A DNA stretch of 64,000 nucleotides from Cryobacterium sp. PAMC25264 (GTDB lineage: Bacteria > Actinomycetota > Actinomycetes > Actinomycetales > Microbacteriaceae), in contig NZ_CP080383.1 of the NCBI RefSeq assembly GCF_019443325.1, positions 3,286,001 to 3,350,000 of the forward strand, written 5' to 3'. A program made the translations under genes and the position numbers. Shown here piece after piece: positions 27,580 to 35,525 of this stretch (within the stretch, counting starts at the first letter, position 1; the number at the start of each line of letters is the position of its first letter). Below the pieces are notes generated by a model that was not told the origin of the DNA, ran no database searches, and saw nothing but the letters and a program-made list of their open reading frames with translations.

Positions 27580-28704
27580 TCAGTCGAGTTTCGCGTCGCC
27601 GACTTCCGCCAGCAGCCGGAACTGAGCGCGGCCCGAGGCCACCCCGTTCACCTGAATCTCGAGCGCGTGCTCGCCCGGGTAGTAGCGCCGGGTGGTGATG
27701 GCTCGGAACGAGTGGGTGCGCCGGAGTTCCACCCGCTCGCCCGGCGCCAGGGTCACCGTGGTGAGCTTGAAGGTCTTGCCGGCCAGCGTGCCGTTGGCCT
27801 TCTGGTGGTGCACGACGTAGTCCACCGCGAGTCGGGACGACTCTGCGCCGGCGTTGCGGATGCTCACGGTGAATCCGATTGTGCCGCCGAAGTCCACGTC
27901 CGTGGCATCCAACTCCGGCCCGTGCACCTCCACCTCGGCGGGGTGGAAGCCGAGCTGGGCCAACGCCTGCGGGTTGCCCGTCTTGACCAGGGTGCGCAGC
28001 GCGTGCCGCACGAGCTGCGCGGTGTTCTCGTCTGGGGCGGCCAGCCAGGCGGCCGTGGTGGCGGTGACCAGGTCGGGCTGGTGCCGGCTGAGGTCGTTGA
28101 GGTGGTTGGCCACCGACCGGCGCACCACCTCGTCGTCGTCCCGGTAGAGCGCGTGCAGCACGGGCAGGGTGGCGGTGGGGTCGTTCAGCAGGGCCGGCAC
28201 CCGGACGGCCCAGGGCAGGAACGGCCGGGTGCCCTCGGAGGCCAGCCGGCGCACGGCCGGGTCGGCGGAACCTGTCCAGTCGAGCACGATCGGCAGGGCC
28301 CGGGCGAGGTCGTGGGCGAGCAGCAAGCGAATGGCGAACTCGGCCGTGAGCCGCGGGGTGAGGGCGGCGAGCATCCGCATGCCGTCGTCGAACGCCACCC
28401 CGGTGCCGGCGTCGATGGCCTTTCGGGCGATGGCGGTGGTGACCGGCCAGATCAGCCAGCCATCGAAGGGCAGCGGGCCGGCGGCCGCGCCGCGGATGGT
28501 GCCGGCAAAGCTGTCGTAATCGCCGGGCAGGTCAGCCAGCAGGGCATCACGCAGCAGGTCACTGCGCTCCCGCAGCGACAGTGGCCCGAGCGCGTCGGCC
28601 GCGTCGTGCAGGGTGGGCAGCTCGGCGCGCGGGGCGGCGGCCTGGATCGCCGCGGCGAGCGCCCGGGCGGTGGAGACTCCGATGAGTTCGTCGGCGAAGG
28701 GCAT
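27580..28704 (-). CDS. DNA alkylation repair protein (AlkD-like HEAT-repeat)
   Basis: The ATG at 28704 has a GGAG upstream and gives 374 residues. Helical HEAT-like repeats run from about 60 to 235 (DPAVRRLASEGTRPFLPW and EVVRRSVANHLNDLSRH are characteristic of the AlkC/AlkD superfamily). A C-terminal beta-sandwich of about 110 residues (FGGTIGFTVSIRNAG) is typical of the AlkC-like subgroup with an Ig-like domain. It should bind alkylated DNA and excise N3/N7 adducts. A longer in-frame start lacks a Shine-Dalgarno. Confidence 0.85.
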   Translation of the reverse strand: MPFADELIGVSTARALAAAIQAAAPRAELPTLHDAADALGPLSLRERSDLLRDALLADLPGDYDSFAGTIRGAAAGPLPFDGWLIWPVTTAIARKAIDAGTGVAFDDGMRMLAALTPRLTAEFAIRLLLAHDLARALPIVLDWTGSADPAVRRLASEGTRPFLPWAVRVPALLNDPTATLPVLHALYRDDDEVVRRSVANHLNDLSRHQPDLVTATTAAWLAAPDENTAQLVRHALRTLVKTGNPQALAQLGFHPAEVEVHGPELDATDVDFGGTIGFTVSIRNAGAESSRLAVDYVVHHQKANGTLAGKTFKLTTVTLAPGERVELRRTHSFRAITTRRYYPGEHALEIQVNGVASGRAQFRLLAEVGDAKLD

Positions 28705-28930
28705 GCGGCTCCATTTGGGGACGGGGTTGCCCCTATGTTTTTGTCGAGCGGTGAGTCGGTGGTCGGTTTTGTAGAGGGTACCGTTTCGGAGCATGGTGTG
28801 GAGGAACGTCGCAGCGTCCTCGGGTGAGGGCGATTGGAGCCTGGTTGTGGGCGTTTACGTTGGGCCGTTTTGCGCTCGGGTATGGTGAGCACACGAGGAC
28901 GAGGTGCATCGTCGGGAGGAGCAGGCGCGG

Positions 28931-29332
28931 GTGACCGACACTCACTCATTTCGATTGGCCGGCAAGGTACGAGTCTTTCAGGTTCTCTGGATTGTTGGCT
29001 TCCTGATCGGCACCAGCACACACGCCGCCGACTTGCTGTTGGGCGGTGCGAACGTCTATGAGTCCTTCCCCGCTCCGCTTCGCCTGTTCTGGATCTCGTT
29101 GGCGGTGGTGGATCCCCTCGTCGTTGTTCTCCTCCTGTTGAAGAAGCAGGCCGGCGTCATCCTCGGTGTCGTCGTCATTGTGATCGATGTCGGCGTGAAT
29201 TCCACGGTCTATGCCACGATAGGCGGCCTTTCGCTCTGTGGCGTGGTGAGCCAGACGCTCTTCGGCGTTCTGATTCTCCTCACGACTCGACCGCTGTCCG
29301 TCTGGTTCACCGCCATCAAACGCTCACGATAG
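28931..29332 (+). CDS. Hypothetical membrane protein
   Basis: The GTG at 28931 follows GGAGGAG and gives 133 residues with four predicted membrane helices (about 13-32, 46-66, 70-90, 95-118). No family recognised. It stands alone; 226 bases upstream (28705-28930) show nothing beyond possible divergent promoters, and 233 bases follow (29333-29565) with no gene. Confidence 0.7.
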   Translation: MTDTHSFRLAGKVRVFQVLWIVGFLIGTSTHAADLLLGGANVYESFPAPLRLFWISLAVVDPLVVVLLLLKKQAGVILGVVVIVIDVGVNSTVYATIGGLSLCGVVSQTLFGVLILLTTRPLSVWFTAIKRSR

Positions 29333-29565
29333 TTGCCACGTCAGTGCCACCCTCTGGTCAATCAGAGGGCCGCGAGGCGGTTGCCGTCACGGGGCTCACG
29401 CCCAGGTCGACGCTGGAGAGTGGGCCCGGTCCCACCGACTGCCGCTCCGGCCGGCGCAGCCGAAAACGTCGGCTAGATGAACCCTTCGGTGCACCATGCC
29501 CCGCCCAACGAGGCATCCCACAACAGAGCCTCCCTCTGGCCCGGCCGGGGTTCTACGGTGGAGTC

Positions 29566-30456
29566 ATGACTGATTTCATCACTCTCAACAACGACGTCCG
29601 GATGCCTGCCCTCGGGCTCGGTGTCTTCCAAAGTTCCGCAGAGGACACGGCCGCGGCCGTCGAGTCCGCCCTGCGCACGGGGTACCGGCACATCGACACG
29701 GCGGCGGCCTACCTGAATGAGCGGCAGGTCGGCGAGGGGATCCGCGCATCCGGGGTGAACCGCGACGAGATCTTTATCGAAACAAAGGTGTGGATCAGCC
29801 AGTACGGCTATGACGAGACCCTGCACGCGTTCGACGTGAGCACCCGCAAGCTCGGCGTCGACACCCTCGACCTGCTGATCCTGCACCAGCCGGCCCCGTG
29901 GCAGTTCGACAGCACCCTCGCGGCCTACCGGGCGCTCGAGACCCTGCTGGGCGACGGCCGGGTGCGTGCGATCGGGGTCAGCAACTTCACCGGGACCCAC
30001 CTGGAGCGGTTGATGGCGGAGCGCACCGTGGTGCCGGCCGTGAACCAGATCGAGTTGCACCCCTACTTCGCCCAGCAGGAGAACGAGGCGGCGAACACCG
30101 CCCTCGGCATCGTCACGCAGGCGTGGTCCCCTATCGGCGGCATCACCTTCTACCCGGGCAACTGGAACGACGGAACGGCCAAGAACCCGCTCAACGACCC
30201 GGTGATCAAAGCGATCGGCGGAGAACACGGCAAGAGCAACGCCCAGGTAATGCTGCGCTGGCACGTGCAGCAGGGGCGCAGCGCCATCCCCAAGTCCGTG
30301 CGTCCCGAGCGCATCGCTGAGAACTTCGACATTTTCGACTTCGAACTCAGCACCGACCAACTCGCACAGATCGATGCGCTGGACCTGGGCGTGCGCAGCG
30401 GCCCCGACCCTGACGCGGTGCGCCCGCCCGGCCAGTTCAGCATCCCCGAGAACTGA
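29566..30456 (+). CDS. Aldo/keto reductase, 2,5-diketo-D-gluconate reductase type
   Basis: The ATG at 29566 with GGTGGAG gives 296 residues. The full AKR tetrad is visible: Asp and Tyr in YRHIDTAAAYLNE, Lys in ETKVWI, His in LILHQP. GVSNF and IPKSVRPERI (NADPH phosphate binding) are present. It reduces aldehydes, ketones or sugar derivatives. It is followed by a strong hairpin. Confidence 0.92.
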   Translation: MTDFITLNNDVRMPALGLGVFQSSAEDTAAAVESALRTGYRHIDTAAAYLNERQVGEGIRASGVNRDEIFIETKVWISQYGYDETLHAFDVSTRKLGVDTLDLLILHQPAPWQFDSTLAAYRALETLLGDGRVRAIGVSNFTGTHLERLMAERTVVPAVNQIELHPYFAQQENEAANTALGIVTQAWSPIGGITFYPGNWNDGTAKNPLNDPVIKAIGGEHGKSNAQVMLRWHVQQGRSAIPKSVRPERIAENFDIFDFELSTDQLAQIDALDLGVRSGPDPDAVRPPGQFSIPEN

Positions 30457-30462
30457 GCCGTC

Positions 30463-30487
30463 CATCAGCGTGCCCGACACGCTGATG
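30463..30487 (+). terminator. Perfect hairpin after the aldo/keto reductase gene
   Basis: CATCAGCGTG-CCCGA-CACGCTGATG is a 10-bp perfect stem with a 5-base loop starting 7 bases after the stop, followed by ATTTGG. The rest of the 267-base gap to the next gene shows nothing else. Confidence 0.75.
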
Positions 30488-30723
30488 ATTTGGCAGCCGA
30501 TTAACGAGAGATAGTGAGCTTTCTAGGACGCAATTGCCGAAAGCATCCTTGCAATCTCACTTTTGCCTTTTTGGGTGCGAGCCCGGGCAGTCGTTCCAGG
30601 CGACCTCGTGCCCGCCTACGCGCGGCGGCTGCCCGCCTGAGTCGGCGCTGCGGCCCCTCTTGCGGGCGGGCTGCACGCTAGTAGCGTGACAACAGACACT
30701 GCTGGCACGGAAGGGAAACGCCA

Positions 30724-31497
30724 ATGGACACGTTCCGGGAACTCCACAACGCTGACGCCCCGCTGCTGCTGCCCAATGCCTGGGATGTCGGTTCCGCCCT
30801 GGCCTTCGAGGCGGCAGGTTTTCCTGCCATCGGCACCACCAGCTTCGGCATCGCGGCCAGCACCGGCCTGCCCGACGGCGGTGGGTCCACCCGTGCTGCA
30901 ACCATGGCCCTCGCGGCGCTCCTGTGCCGCCTTCCGGTGCACATCACCGCCGACATCGAAGACGGCTATTCCGACGATCCGACCGAGGTCGTGGACGTCG
31001 TGTCCGACCTGGCCGACCTGGGGGTTGTCGGAGTCAATCTGGAGGACAGCAGGGACGGGCACCTGGTCGATCCCGCGGTGCTTGCGGCCAAGGTCGCCGC
31101 GATCAAGCGACACCGCCCCGACGTGTTCGTGAATGCCCGGGTGGACAACTTCTGGTTCGACGAGGAGGCCACGGTGCAGGCTGTCCTGCTCCGCGCGCTT
31201 GCCTACGCCGACGCAGGCGCCGACGGGATCTTCGTGCCCGGCGTGACGGACCCGGTGGACATTCGCAGCATCACCGCCGGCATCGACCTGCCGGTCAACG
31301 TACTGGCCCACCCCACCCTGACGGTGGCCGAACTCGGCGCCCTGGGCATCCGCCGGGTGAGTTCGGGCTCACTGCCCTACCGCGCAGCCGTGGATGCTGC
31401 GGTGAACGTCGCCACGGCGCTCCGCGACAACCAGCGGACGCCGGCCGCGACGTCCTACTGGGAGATGCAGTCGCGCCTCGAGGCATTCAGCGACTGA
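30724..31497 (+). CDS. Isocitrate lyase / PEP mutase-family protein
   Basis: The protein has 257 residues. Family motifs are LPNAWDVGSA, ADIEDGYSD, GVNLEDS and VNARVDNFWF. A Shine-Dalgarno (GGAAGGGAAA) precedes the ATG. Like the gene at 24284 it lacks the KKCGH loop of true isocitrate lyase and belongs to the oxaloacetate-decarboxylase / PEP-mutase-like group. The reaction is not assignable. Confidence 0.87.
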   Translation: MDTFRELHNADAPLLLPNAWDVGSALAFEAAGFPAIGTTSFGIAASTGLPDGGGSTRAATMALAALLCRLPVHITADIEDGYSDDPTEVVDVVSDLADLGVVGVNLEDSRDGHLVDPAVLAAKVAAIKRHRPDVFVNARVDNFWFDEEATVQAVLLRALAYADAGADGIFVPGVTDPVDIRSITAGIDLPVNVLAHPTLTVAELGALGIRRVSSGSLPYRAAVDAAVNVATALRDNQRTPAATSYWEMQSRLEAFSD

Positions 31498-31552
31498 CGA
31501 AGCGTTACCGCATAGGGTCGAGGAAATCGGAATCTCGACGTTTGGAGTCCCA

Positions 31553-31840
31553 GTGAGCACGGTTACCGGCCCGATGCACTTTTCCTTCACCGCTCCCATC
31601 GGGGTGCTGGTGAAGGGCGATCTGTGGTCCTGCGTCGAGATTCCGGGCTCCGTGAAGCTGTTCGGTACCGGGAAGGCCGTCCGCGTGGTCGCCCAGGTGG
31701 ACGAGGAGCCGGTGACGGCCGGGTTGATGCCCACGGGGTCGGGTGGACACATGCTCTCGATCAGCGCCAAACTGCGCAAGAAGCTGGGCAAGGATCTCGG
31801 GGACAACGTGACCGTGCTGCTGTCGGAACGCTTGACCTGA
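31553..31840 (+). CDS. DUF1905-domain protein
   Basis: The GTG start gives 95 residues covering a DUF1905 domain (FTAPI ... GSVKLFGTGKAVRV ... MPTGSGGHMLSISAKLRKKLG), a small beta-barrel of unknown role often found fused to or next to YdeI/OmdA-type proteins. Here it is free-standing. The Shine-Dalgarno is weak (GGAG ten bases upstream). Confidence 0.85.
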   Translation: MSTVTGPMHFSFTAPIGVLVKGDLWSCVEIPGSVKLFGTGKAVRVVAQVDEEPVTAGLMPTGSGGHMLSISAKLRKKLGKDLGDNVTVLLSERLT

Positions 31841-31961
31841 CCGGGCCCGACCGGTGTAGCGTGAGCAACTGAGGTAAAAACGCATCCCAGCCGTGCTGGC
31901 CTTGCGCATACACGCGGCATCGAACGAGTCGCCACTTCTTCACTAAGAAGGAGTGTGCACC

Positions 31962-33434
31962 TTGACGCCCGACCAGCCACGACTCGACGCACGAGCGTCC
32001 ACGGCCGAATCCGACCCGGCCCGAACATTGCGGGGCGCCTGGCTTGCCCTCGCCGGTCTGTCGGCCGTGTTCCTCATCGAGATGCTCGACAACTCGATCC
32101 TCAATGTGGCGCTGCCCACCATCGGCAGAGAGCTGCACGCGTCGACGACGGCCCTGCAGTGGGTCACCGGCGCGTACGCCGTCGTGTTCGGTGGGTTGAT
32201 GTTGGTGTTCGGCGCGATCGCCGACCGGTTCGGCCGCCGCCGGATCATGCTCATCGGGCTGGTCCTGCTGGGAGCGGCGAGTCTGGCCACCGGGTTCGTC
32301 ACGACCGCGGACCAGCTGATCTGGGTGCGAGCGGCCATGGGTGTTGCCGCAGCCATGACGACCCCCGGGTCGATGGCATTGGCCTTCCGGCTGTTCGACA
32401 CGGATGACCTGCGCGTCCGCGCGCTCACGCTCATTTCCACCGCCGGGCTTGTCGGGCTCGCGGTCGGCCCGACCGTGGGTGGGTTGGCGCTCGCGGTCGC
32501 TCCCTGGCAGGTGCTGCTCCTGGTGAACGTGCCCATCGCCGCGCTCGCCTTCGTCGGCATCCGCCTCGGTATCGCTGCCGACCTGGCGGCGGAGCTCCAC
32601 CACGATCCGATCGACAGTGTGGGAGCCGTTCTCGGCACGGCGACGATAGTGCTCGCTCTCGTCACTCCGACTCTGTACGTCGACGAGGGGTCCGGCTCCT
32701 GGGTGCCGTGGACCGGCGCCGGCGCCACGGTCGTTCTGGCGATCGCCTTCGTGGTGCGGGAACGTTCCGCCCGGGCACCACTACTCGATCTGCGTCTCCT
32801 CGCGTTGCCGCTGGTCTCCACCGGACTCGCGTACAAGGCGGCGGCCGGGCTGGCGGTGGCCGGCCTCGGCTACCTGGTGACCCTGCAGCTGCAGTTCGCC
32901 TGGGGCTGGTCGCCGGCCCTGGCGGCGGTGGGGATGCTGCCGCAGGTGGTGGTGCTGCTCGCCGGCGGTCGGTTCGTGGGGCCGGTGGTGCAGAGGCTCG
33001 GCCTGGGCCGTGCCGCGTGGATCAGCGCCGCCGCAGTGGTGCTCGGTCTCGCCGTCTTCGCCCTGTTCGGCCGGCTCGGGTACGGCGGGGTATTCATCGC
33101 GCTCGTACTTGTCGCCGCGGGGATGCGCGTGGTCGGTGTGGTCGCAGGCACCAGCGTGCTGCAGGGGCTGCCGGTCAGCCGCACCTCGATGGGCGCGGCA
33201 CTGGTGGACACCTCGAGTGAGCTCGCCACGGCTATGGGCATCACCATCACCGGCACGATCCTCGCCGCGCTCTTCACCGGGAGCATCGCTACGGTGAACT
33301 GGTCCGCCGACCAGAGCTCCCAATTCCAGACGGCGGTCACCGTGGCGGGCCTCACACTCACCATCATCGCCGCGGCGCTCGTCGCCGTCGCCGGCACCCG
33401 TTCCCGGAAGACGGCAGTCAACCCGGCCCGGTGA
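31962..33434 (+). CDS. MFS transporter, DHA2 (EmrB/QacA) family
   Basis: The TTG at 31962 is preferred because AAGGAG ends 8 bases before it; the in-frame GTG at 31953 overlaps the Shine-Dalgarno itself. This gives 490 residues with about 14 membrane helices. Motif D1 (FLIEMLDNSILNVALPTI) and motif A (ADRFGRRRIMLIG) mark a proton-driven multidrug exporter. It is convergent with the heliorhodopsin gene; 36 bases separate the stops. Confidence 0.92.
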   Translation: MTPDQPRLDARASTAESDPARTLRGAWLALAGLSAVFLIEMLDNSILNVALPTIGRELHASTTALQWVTGAYAVVFGGLMLVFGAIADRFGRRRIMLIGLVLLGAASLATGFVTTADQLIWVRAAMGVAAAMTTPGSMALAFRLFDTDDLRVRALTLISTAGLVGLAVGPTVGGLALAVAPWQVLLLVNVPIAALAFVGIRLGIAADLAAELHHDPIDSVGAVLGTATIVLALVTPTLYVDEGSGSWVPWTGAGATVVLAIAFVVRERSARAPLLDLRLLALPLVSTGLAYKAAAGLAVAGLGYLVTLQLQFAWGWSPALAAVGMLPQVVVLLAGGRFVGPVVQRLGLGRAAWISAAAVVLGLAVFALFGRLGYGGVFIALVLVAAGMRVVGVVAGTSVLQGLPVSRTSMGAALVDTSSELATAMGITITGTILAALFTGSIATVNWSADQSSQFQTAVTVAGLTLTIIAAALVAVAGTRSRKTAVNPAR

Positions 33435-33470
33435 TGCTCGCACCCGCCGGCGTTGTGGGGCTAACCCGAC

Positions 33471-34274
33471 TCAGCTGGCGATGGCGGGGATGATGGCGCC
33501 GGAGAACACCTGCCAGGCCAGCGCAGTCTTGGCCACGAGGCTCAGCGTGATGTACGTGCGTTCGCCCTGCAGATAGCTCTTCCACTTGCCCACCTGCTTG
33601 TACTGCAGCCACTGGTTGATAGCGAAGGTGTTGAAGAACACGAACAGCGAGATCACGATGCCGACAACGAAGCCGGGGGCCGCAACGTCGCTGGCGCTGC
33701 CCGGGCGCAGGAAGTAGATCAGGATCAGGATCCACGGAACGATGCCGACCATAGAACCGAAGATGAAGGGCAACAACCGGCCAGTACCGGGCTGTTCGTA
33801 CTTCTCCTGAAGTGCGCCGAACATGATCATGGCCGCGTTGACGGCGAAGACGGCGCACAGCGCGCCGATGTCGGTGACACCGTTGATCGCCAGGATCAGC
33901 CAGATCATGATGGACGAGCTCAGGGAGTACTCGACCCACCGGAAGTAGTTGTGATTGTTCAGCAGCCCGGTCTTGTAGCGGTCGAAGAACCAAGGACTCG
34001 AGATGAGGAAGTGGAAAAGAGCGCTCAGCGCGAGGAAGGCGACGACACCGACACCGATGTTCACCTCGAAGAGCGTGACTCGCTCCGGCGGGATCGGGAC
34101 CCCGGGCGGGCCGGCCAGGTAGTCCGCCGTCACGGAGAACAGAACCTGCGAGCTCAGCAGTGTGAGGATCACCGCAAAACCAATTGCCTGAACCAGGTGC
34201 AGGCTCCCGGCGACGACGTTGTAGATACGCAGCCGATCGATCTGCTGGTCCGGTGTGTAGTCCTTCTTGGCCAT
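33471..34274 (-). CDS. Heliorhodopsin
   Basis: The ATG at 34274 has a strong AAAGGAG and gives 267 residues with seven membrane helices. The helix-7 segment SLVAKTALAWQ carries Lys249, the expected retinal Schiff-base lysine. RWVEYSL in helix 3 gives Glu115, the counterion position of heliorhodopsins. His26 and His88 match the two conserved histidines of the family. Heliorhodopsins have the N-terminus inside, opposite to other rhodopsins, are not known ion pumps and probably signal or regulate. The gene lies 66 bases after terC on the same strand, so co-transcription is likely. No retinal-synthesis gene is in the window. Confidence 0.92.
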   Translation of the reverse strand: MAKKDYTPDQQIDRLRIYNVVAGSLHLVQAIGFAVILTLLSSQVLFSVTADYLAGPPGVPIPPERVTLFEVNIGVGVVAFLALSALFHFLISSPWFFDRYKTGLLNNHNYFRWVEYSLSSSIMIWLILAINGVTDIGALCAVFAVNAAMIMFGALQEKYEQPGTGRLLPFIFGSMVGIVPWILILIYFLRPGSASDVAAPGFVVGIVISLFVFFNTFAINQWLQYKQVGKWKSYLQGERTYITLSLVAKTALAWQVFSGAIIPAIAS

Positions 34275-34296
34275 GGGCCGACTCCTTTGCATCCGG

Positions 34297-34313
34297 CGGG
34301 CGTGAGCCGCCCG
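34297..34313. repeat. Hairpin between terC and heliorhodopsin genes
   Basis: CGGGCG-TGAGC-CGCCCG is a perfect 6-bp stem in the 66-base spacer. No T-tract follows in the direction of transcription, so it is a weak terminator candidate at best and may be a processing or attenuation element. Confidence 0.45.
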
Positions 34314-34340
34314 TGTGGTCATCTTGGCAGTTCCCTGGGG

Positions 34341-35351
34341 CTAGCGGGGCCGCCGGGCGAGCACCGGGCTGAGGCTGGCCACCTCGTCCGGTGTGGCATC
34401 GCGGAACATCTGGGCTCCGGTCGGCTCAACAGCTCGCCGCCCTTGCCCGCGGGTGGCGATGAGACTGGCGCCTACCGCGGCGGCGAGGATCACAATGATG
34501 ACGGCCAGCGAGACGGTGGTGGGGACCTTGACCAGGTCGTGCAGCGCCATTTTGACGCCAACCCAGATAAGGATGGCCGCCAACCCGATCTTGAGGTAAA
34601 TGAAGCGGTGGATCAGATCGGCCAGGAGGAAGTACATGGCGCGCAACCCCAGGATAGCGAAGGCGTTCGCGGTGAACACCAGGAACGCCTCGTCGGTGAC
34701 GGCGAAGATCGCGGGGATCGAGTCGATGGCGAAAATGATGTCGGTGAACTCGATGAGCACCAGCACCGCCAAGAGGGGTGTCGCCACGAGTACCCCGCCG
34801 GCTCGCACGACGAGCCGCTGCCCGTAGAAGACGTCGGTCGTAGGGACGACGCGGCGGAAGGCGCGGTAGATGCGCGATTGGGTGGGGTCGGCGTGTTCGT
34901 TGCGGCGGCGCAGCATCTGGATGCCTGTGACCACCAGGAGGGCGGCGAAGACGTAGAGAATCCATCCGAACCTCTCGATGAGCGTGGCGCCCGCGGCGAT
35001 GAAGATGCCACGGAACACCAACGCACCCACTACGCCGAGGAAGAGGATGCGGTGCTGGTACTTGGCCGGCACACCGAAGCTGGCGAAGATGATGGCCCAT
35101 ACGAACACGTTGTCGATGGCCAGAGACTTCTCGATGAGGAAGCCGGCGAAATACTGCTGACCCAGCTCGCCGCCGAAGAGCCGCCAGATGATCACGCCGA
35201 AGCTGATCCCCGAGGCAACCCAGAAGATCGACCACCCGGCCGCTTCCCTCACACCGATCACATGGGCGGTGCGGTGGGCCACGAGGTCGATGGCCAGCAT
35301 GACGACGATGACGGCACAGACGGACAGCCACGCCCAGAGCGGAACGTTCAC
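34341..35351 (-). CDS. TerC-family membrane protein (Alx-like, probable Mn2+ exporter)
   Basis: The GTG at 35351 is chosen because GGAAGG lies 9 bases upstream; a GTG nine bases earlier would abut the Shine-Dalgarno. The protein has 336 residues with about nine membrane helices. TerC motifs include EKSLAIDNVFVWAIIFA and LIEFTDIIFAIDSIPAI, whose acidic residues bind metal. Alx-type TerC proteins export manganese or load it onto secreted proteins and are classically controlled by yybP-ykoY riboswitches, exactly as seen here. The heliorhodopsin gene follows. Confidence 0.92.
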   Translation of the reverse strand: MNVPLWAWLSVCAVIVVMLAIDLVAHRTAHVIGVREAAGWSIFWVASGISFGVIIWRLFGGELGQQYFAGFLIEKSLAIDNVFVWAIIFASFGVPAKYQHRILFLGVVGALVFRGIFIAAGATLIERFGWILYVFAALLVVTGIQMLRRRNEHADPTQSRIYRAFRRVVPTTDVFYGQRLVVRAGGVLVATPLLAVLVLIEFTDIIFAIDSIPAIFAVTDEAFLVFTANAFAILGLRAMYFLLADLIHRFIYLKIGLAAILIWVGVKMALHDLVKVPTTVSLAVIIVILAAAVGASLIATRGQGRRAVEPTGAQMFRDATPDEVASLSPVLARRPR

Positions 35352-35364
35352 GGTAAGCACCCTT

Positions 35365-35393
35365 CCGAGAGGACGCACGGTGCGTCGTCTCGG
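35365..35393 (-). promoter_or_regulatory. Expression-platform hairpin of the terC riboswitch
   Basis: On the minus strand CCGAGA and TCTCGG flank an inner GACGCA/TGCGTC stem. The 5' arm overlaps the 3' strand of riboswitch helix P1 (35391-35393) and the 3' arm covers the first two bases of the Shine-Dalgarno (35361-35366). Metal-stabilised P1 would therefore compete with this hairpin and free the ribosome-binding site. Confidence 0.6.
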
Positions 35394-35480
35394 AGGTCTT
35401 TCCCGCTCGGGTCGAGCCCACATCACCGAGCCGTGGGGCCGTACTGGCGACGATGCGATTGGGGGATACTCCCCTCCTGG
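35391..35480 (-). ncRNA. yybP-ykoY-type manganese riboswitch upstream of terC
   Basis: Read on the minus strand, the leader has CCAGGAGG then GGGAGTA at its 5' side and GAAAGACC then TCCG at its 3' side. These are the two conserved loops (GGGGAGUA and AAGACC) of the yybP-ykoY class, which in known examples meet to bind Mn2+. GGAGG (35474-35478) pairs with CCTCC (35392-35396) as helix P1. A promoter is placed so that transcription would start at P1. The downstream gene is TerC, the typical target. Confidence 0.85.
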
Positions 35481-35485
35481 CAACT

Positions 35486-35515
35486 ATCAGATCATGGGAT
35501 TTGCCGACCCGTCAA
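35486..35515 (-). promoter_or_regulatory. Predicted terC promoter
   Basis: On the minus strand TTGACG (35510-35515) and TCTGAT (35486-35491) are separated by 18 bases. Start of transcription would fall close to 35480, at the 5' edge of the riboswitch. Confidence 0.5.
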
Positions 35516-35525
35516 GAGGTCAAGA

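Noticed and set aside
27430..28827. 465-codon plus-strand frame opposite the AlkD-like gene
   Set aside because: Gly/Val/Arg-rich antisense shadow; crosses the TetR operator and two minus-strand genes.
24284..31497. The two PEP-mutase-like genes as a recent duplication
   Set aside because: They share only family motifs; the rest of the sequences differ and they are 6 kb apart.
34297..34313. Intrinsic terminator between terC and the heliorhodopsin gene
   Set aside because: The stem is only 6 bp and no T-tract follows on the transcribed strand; recorded as a hairpin only.
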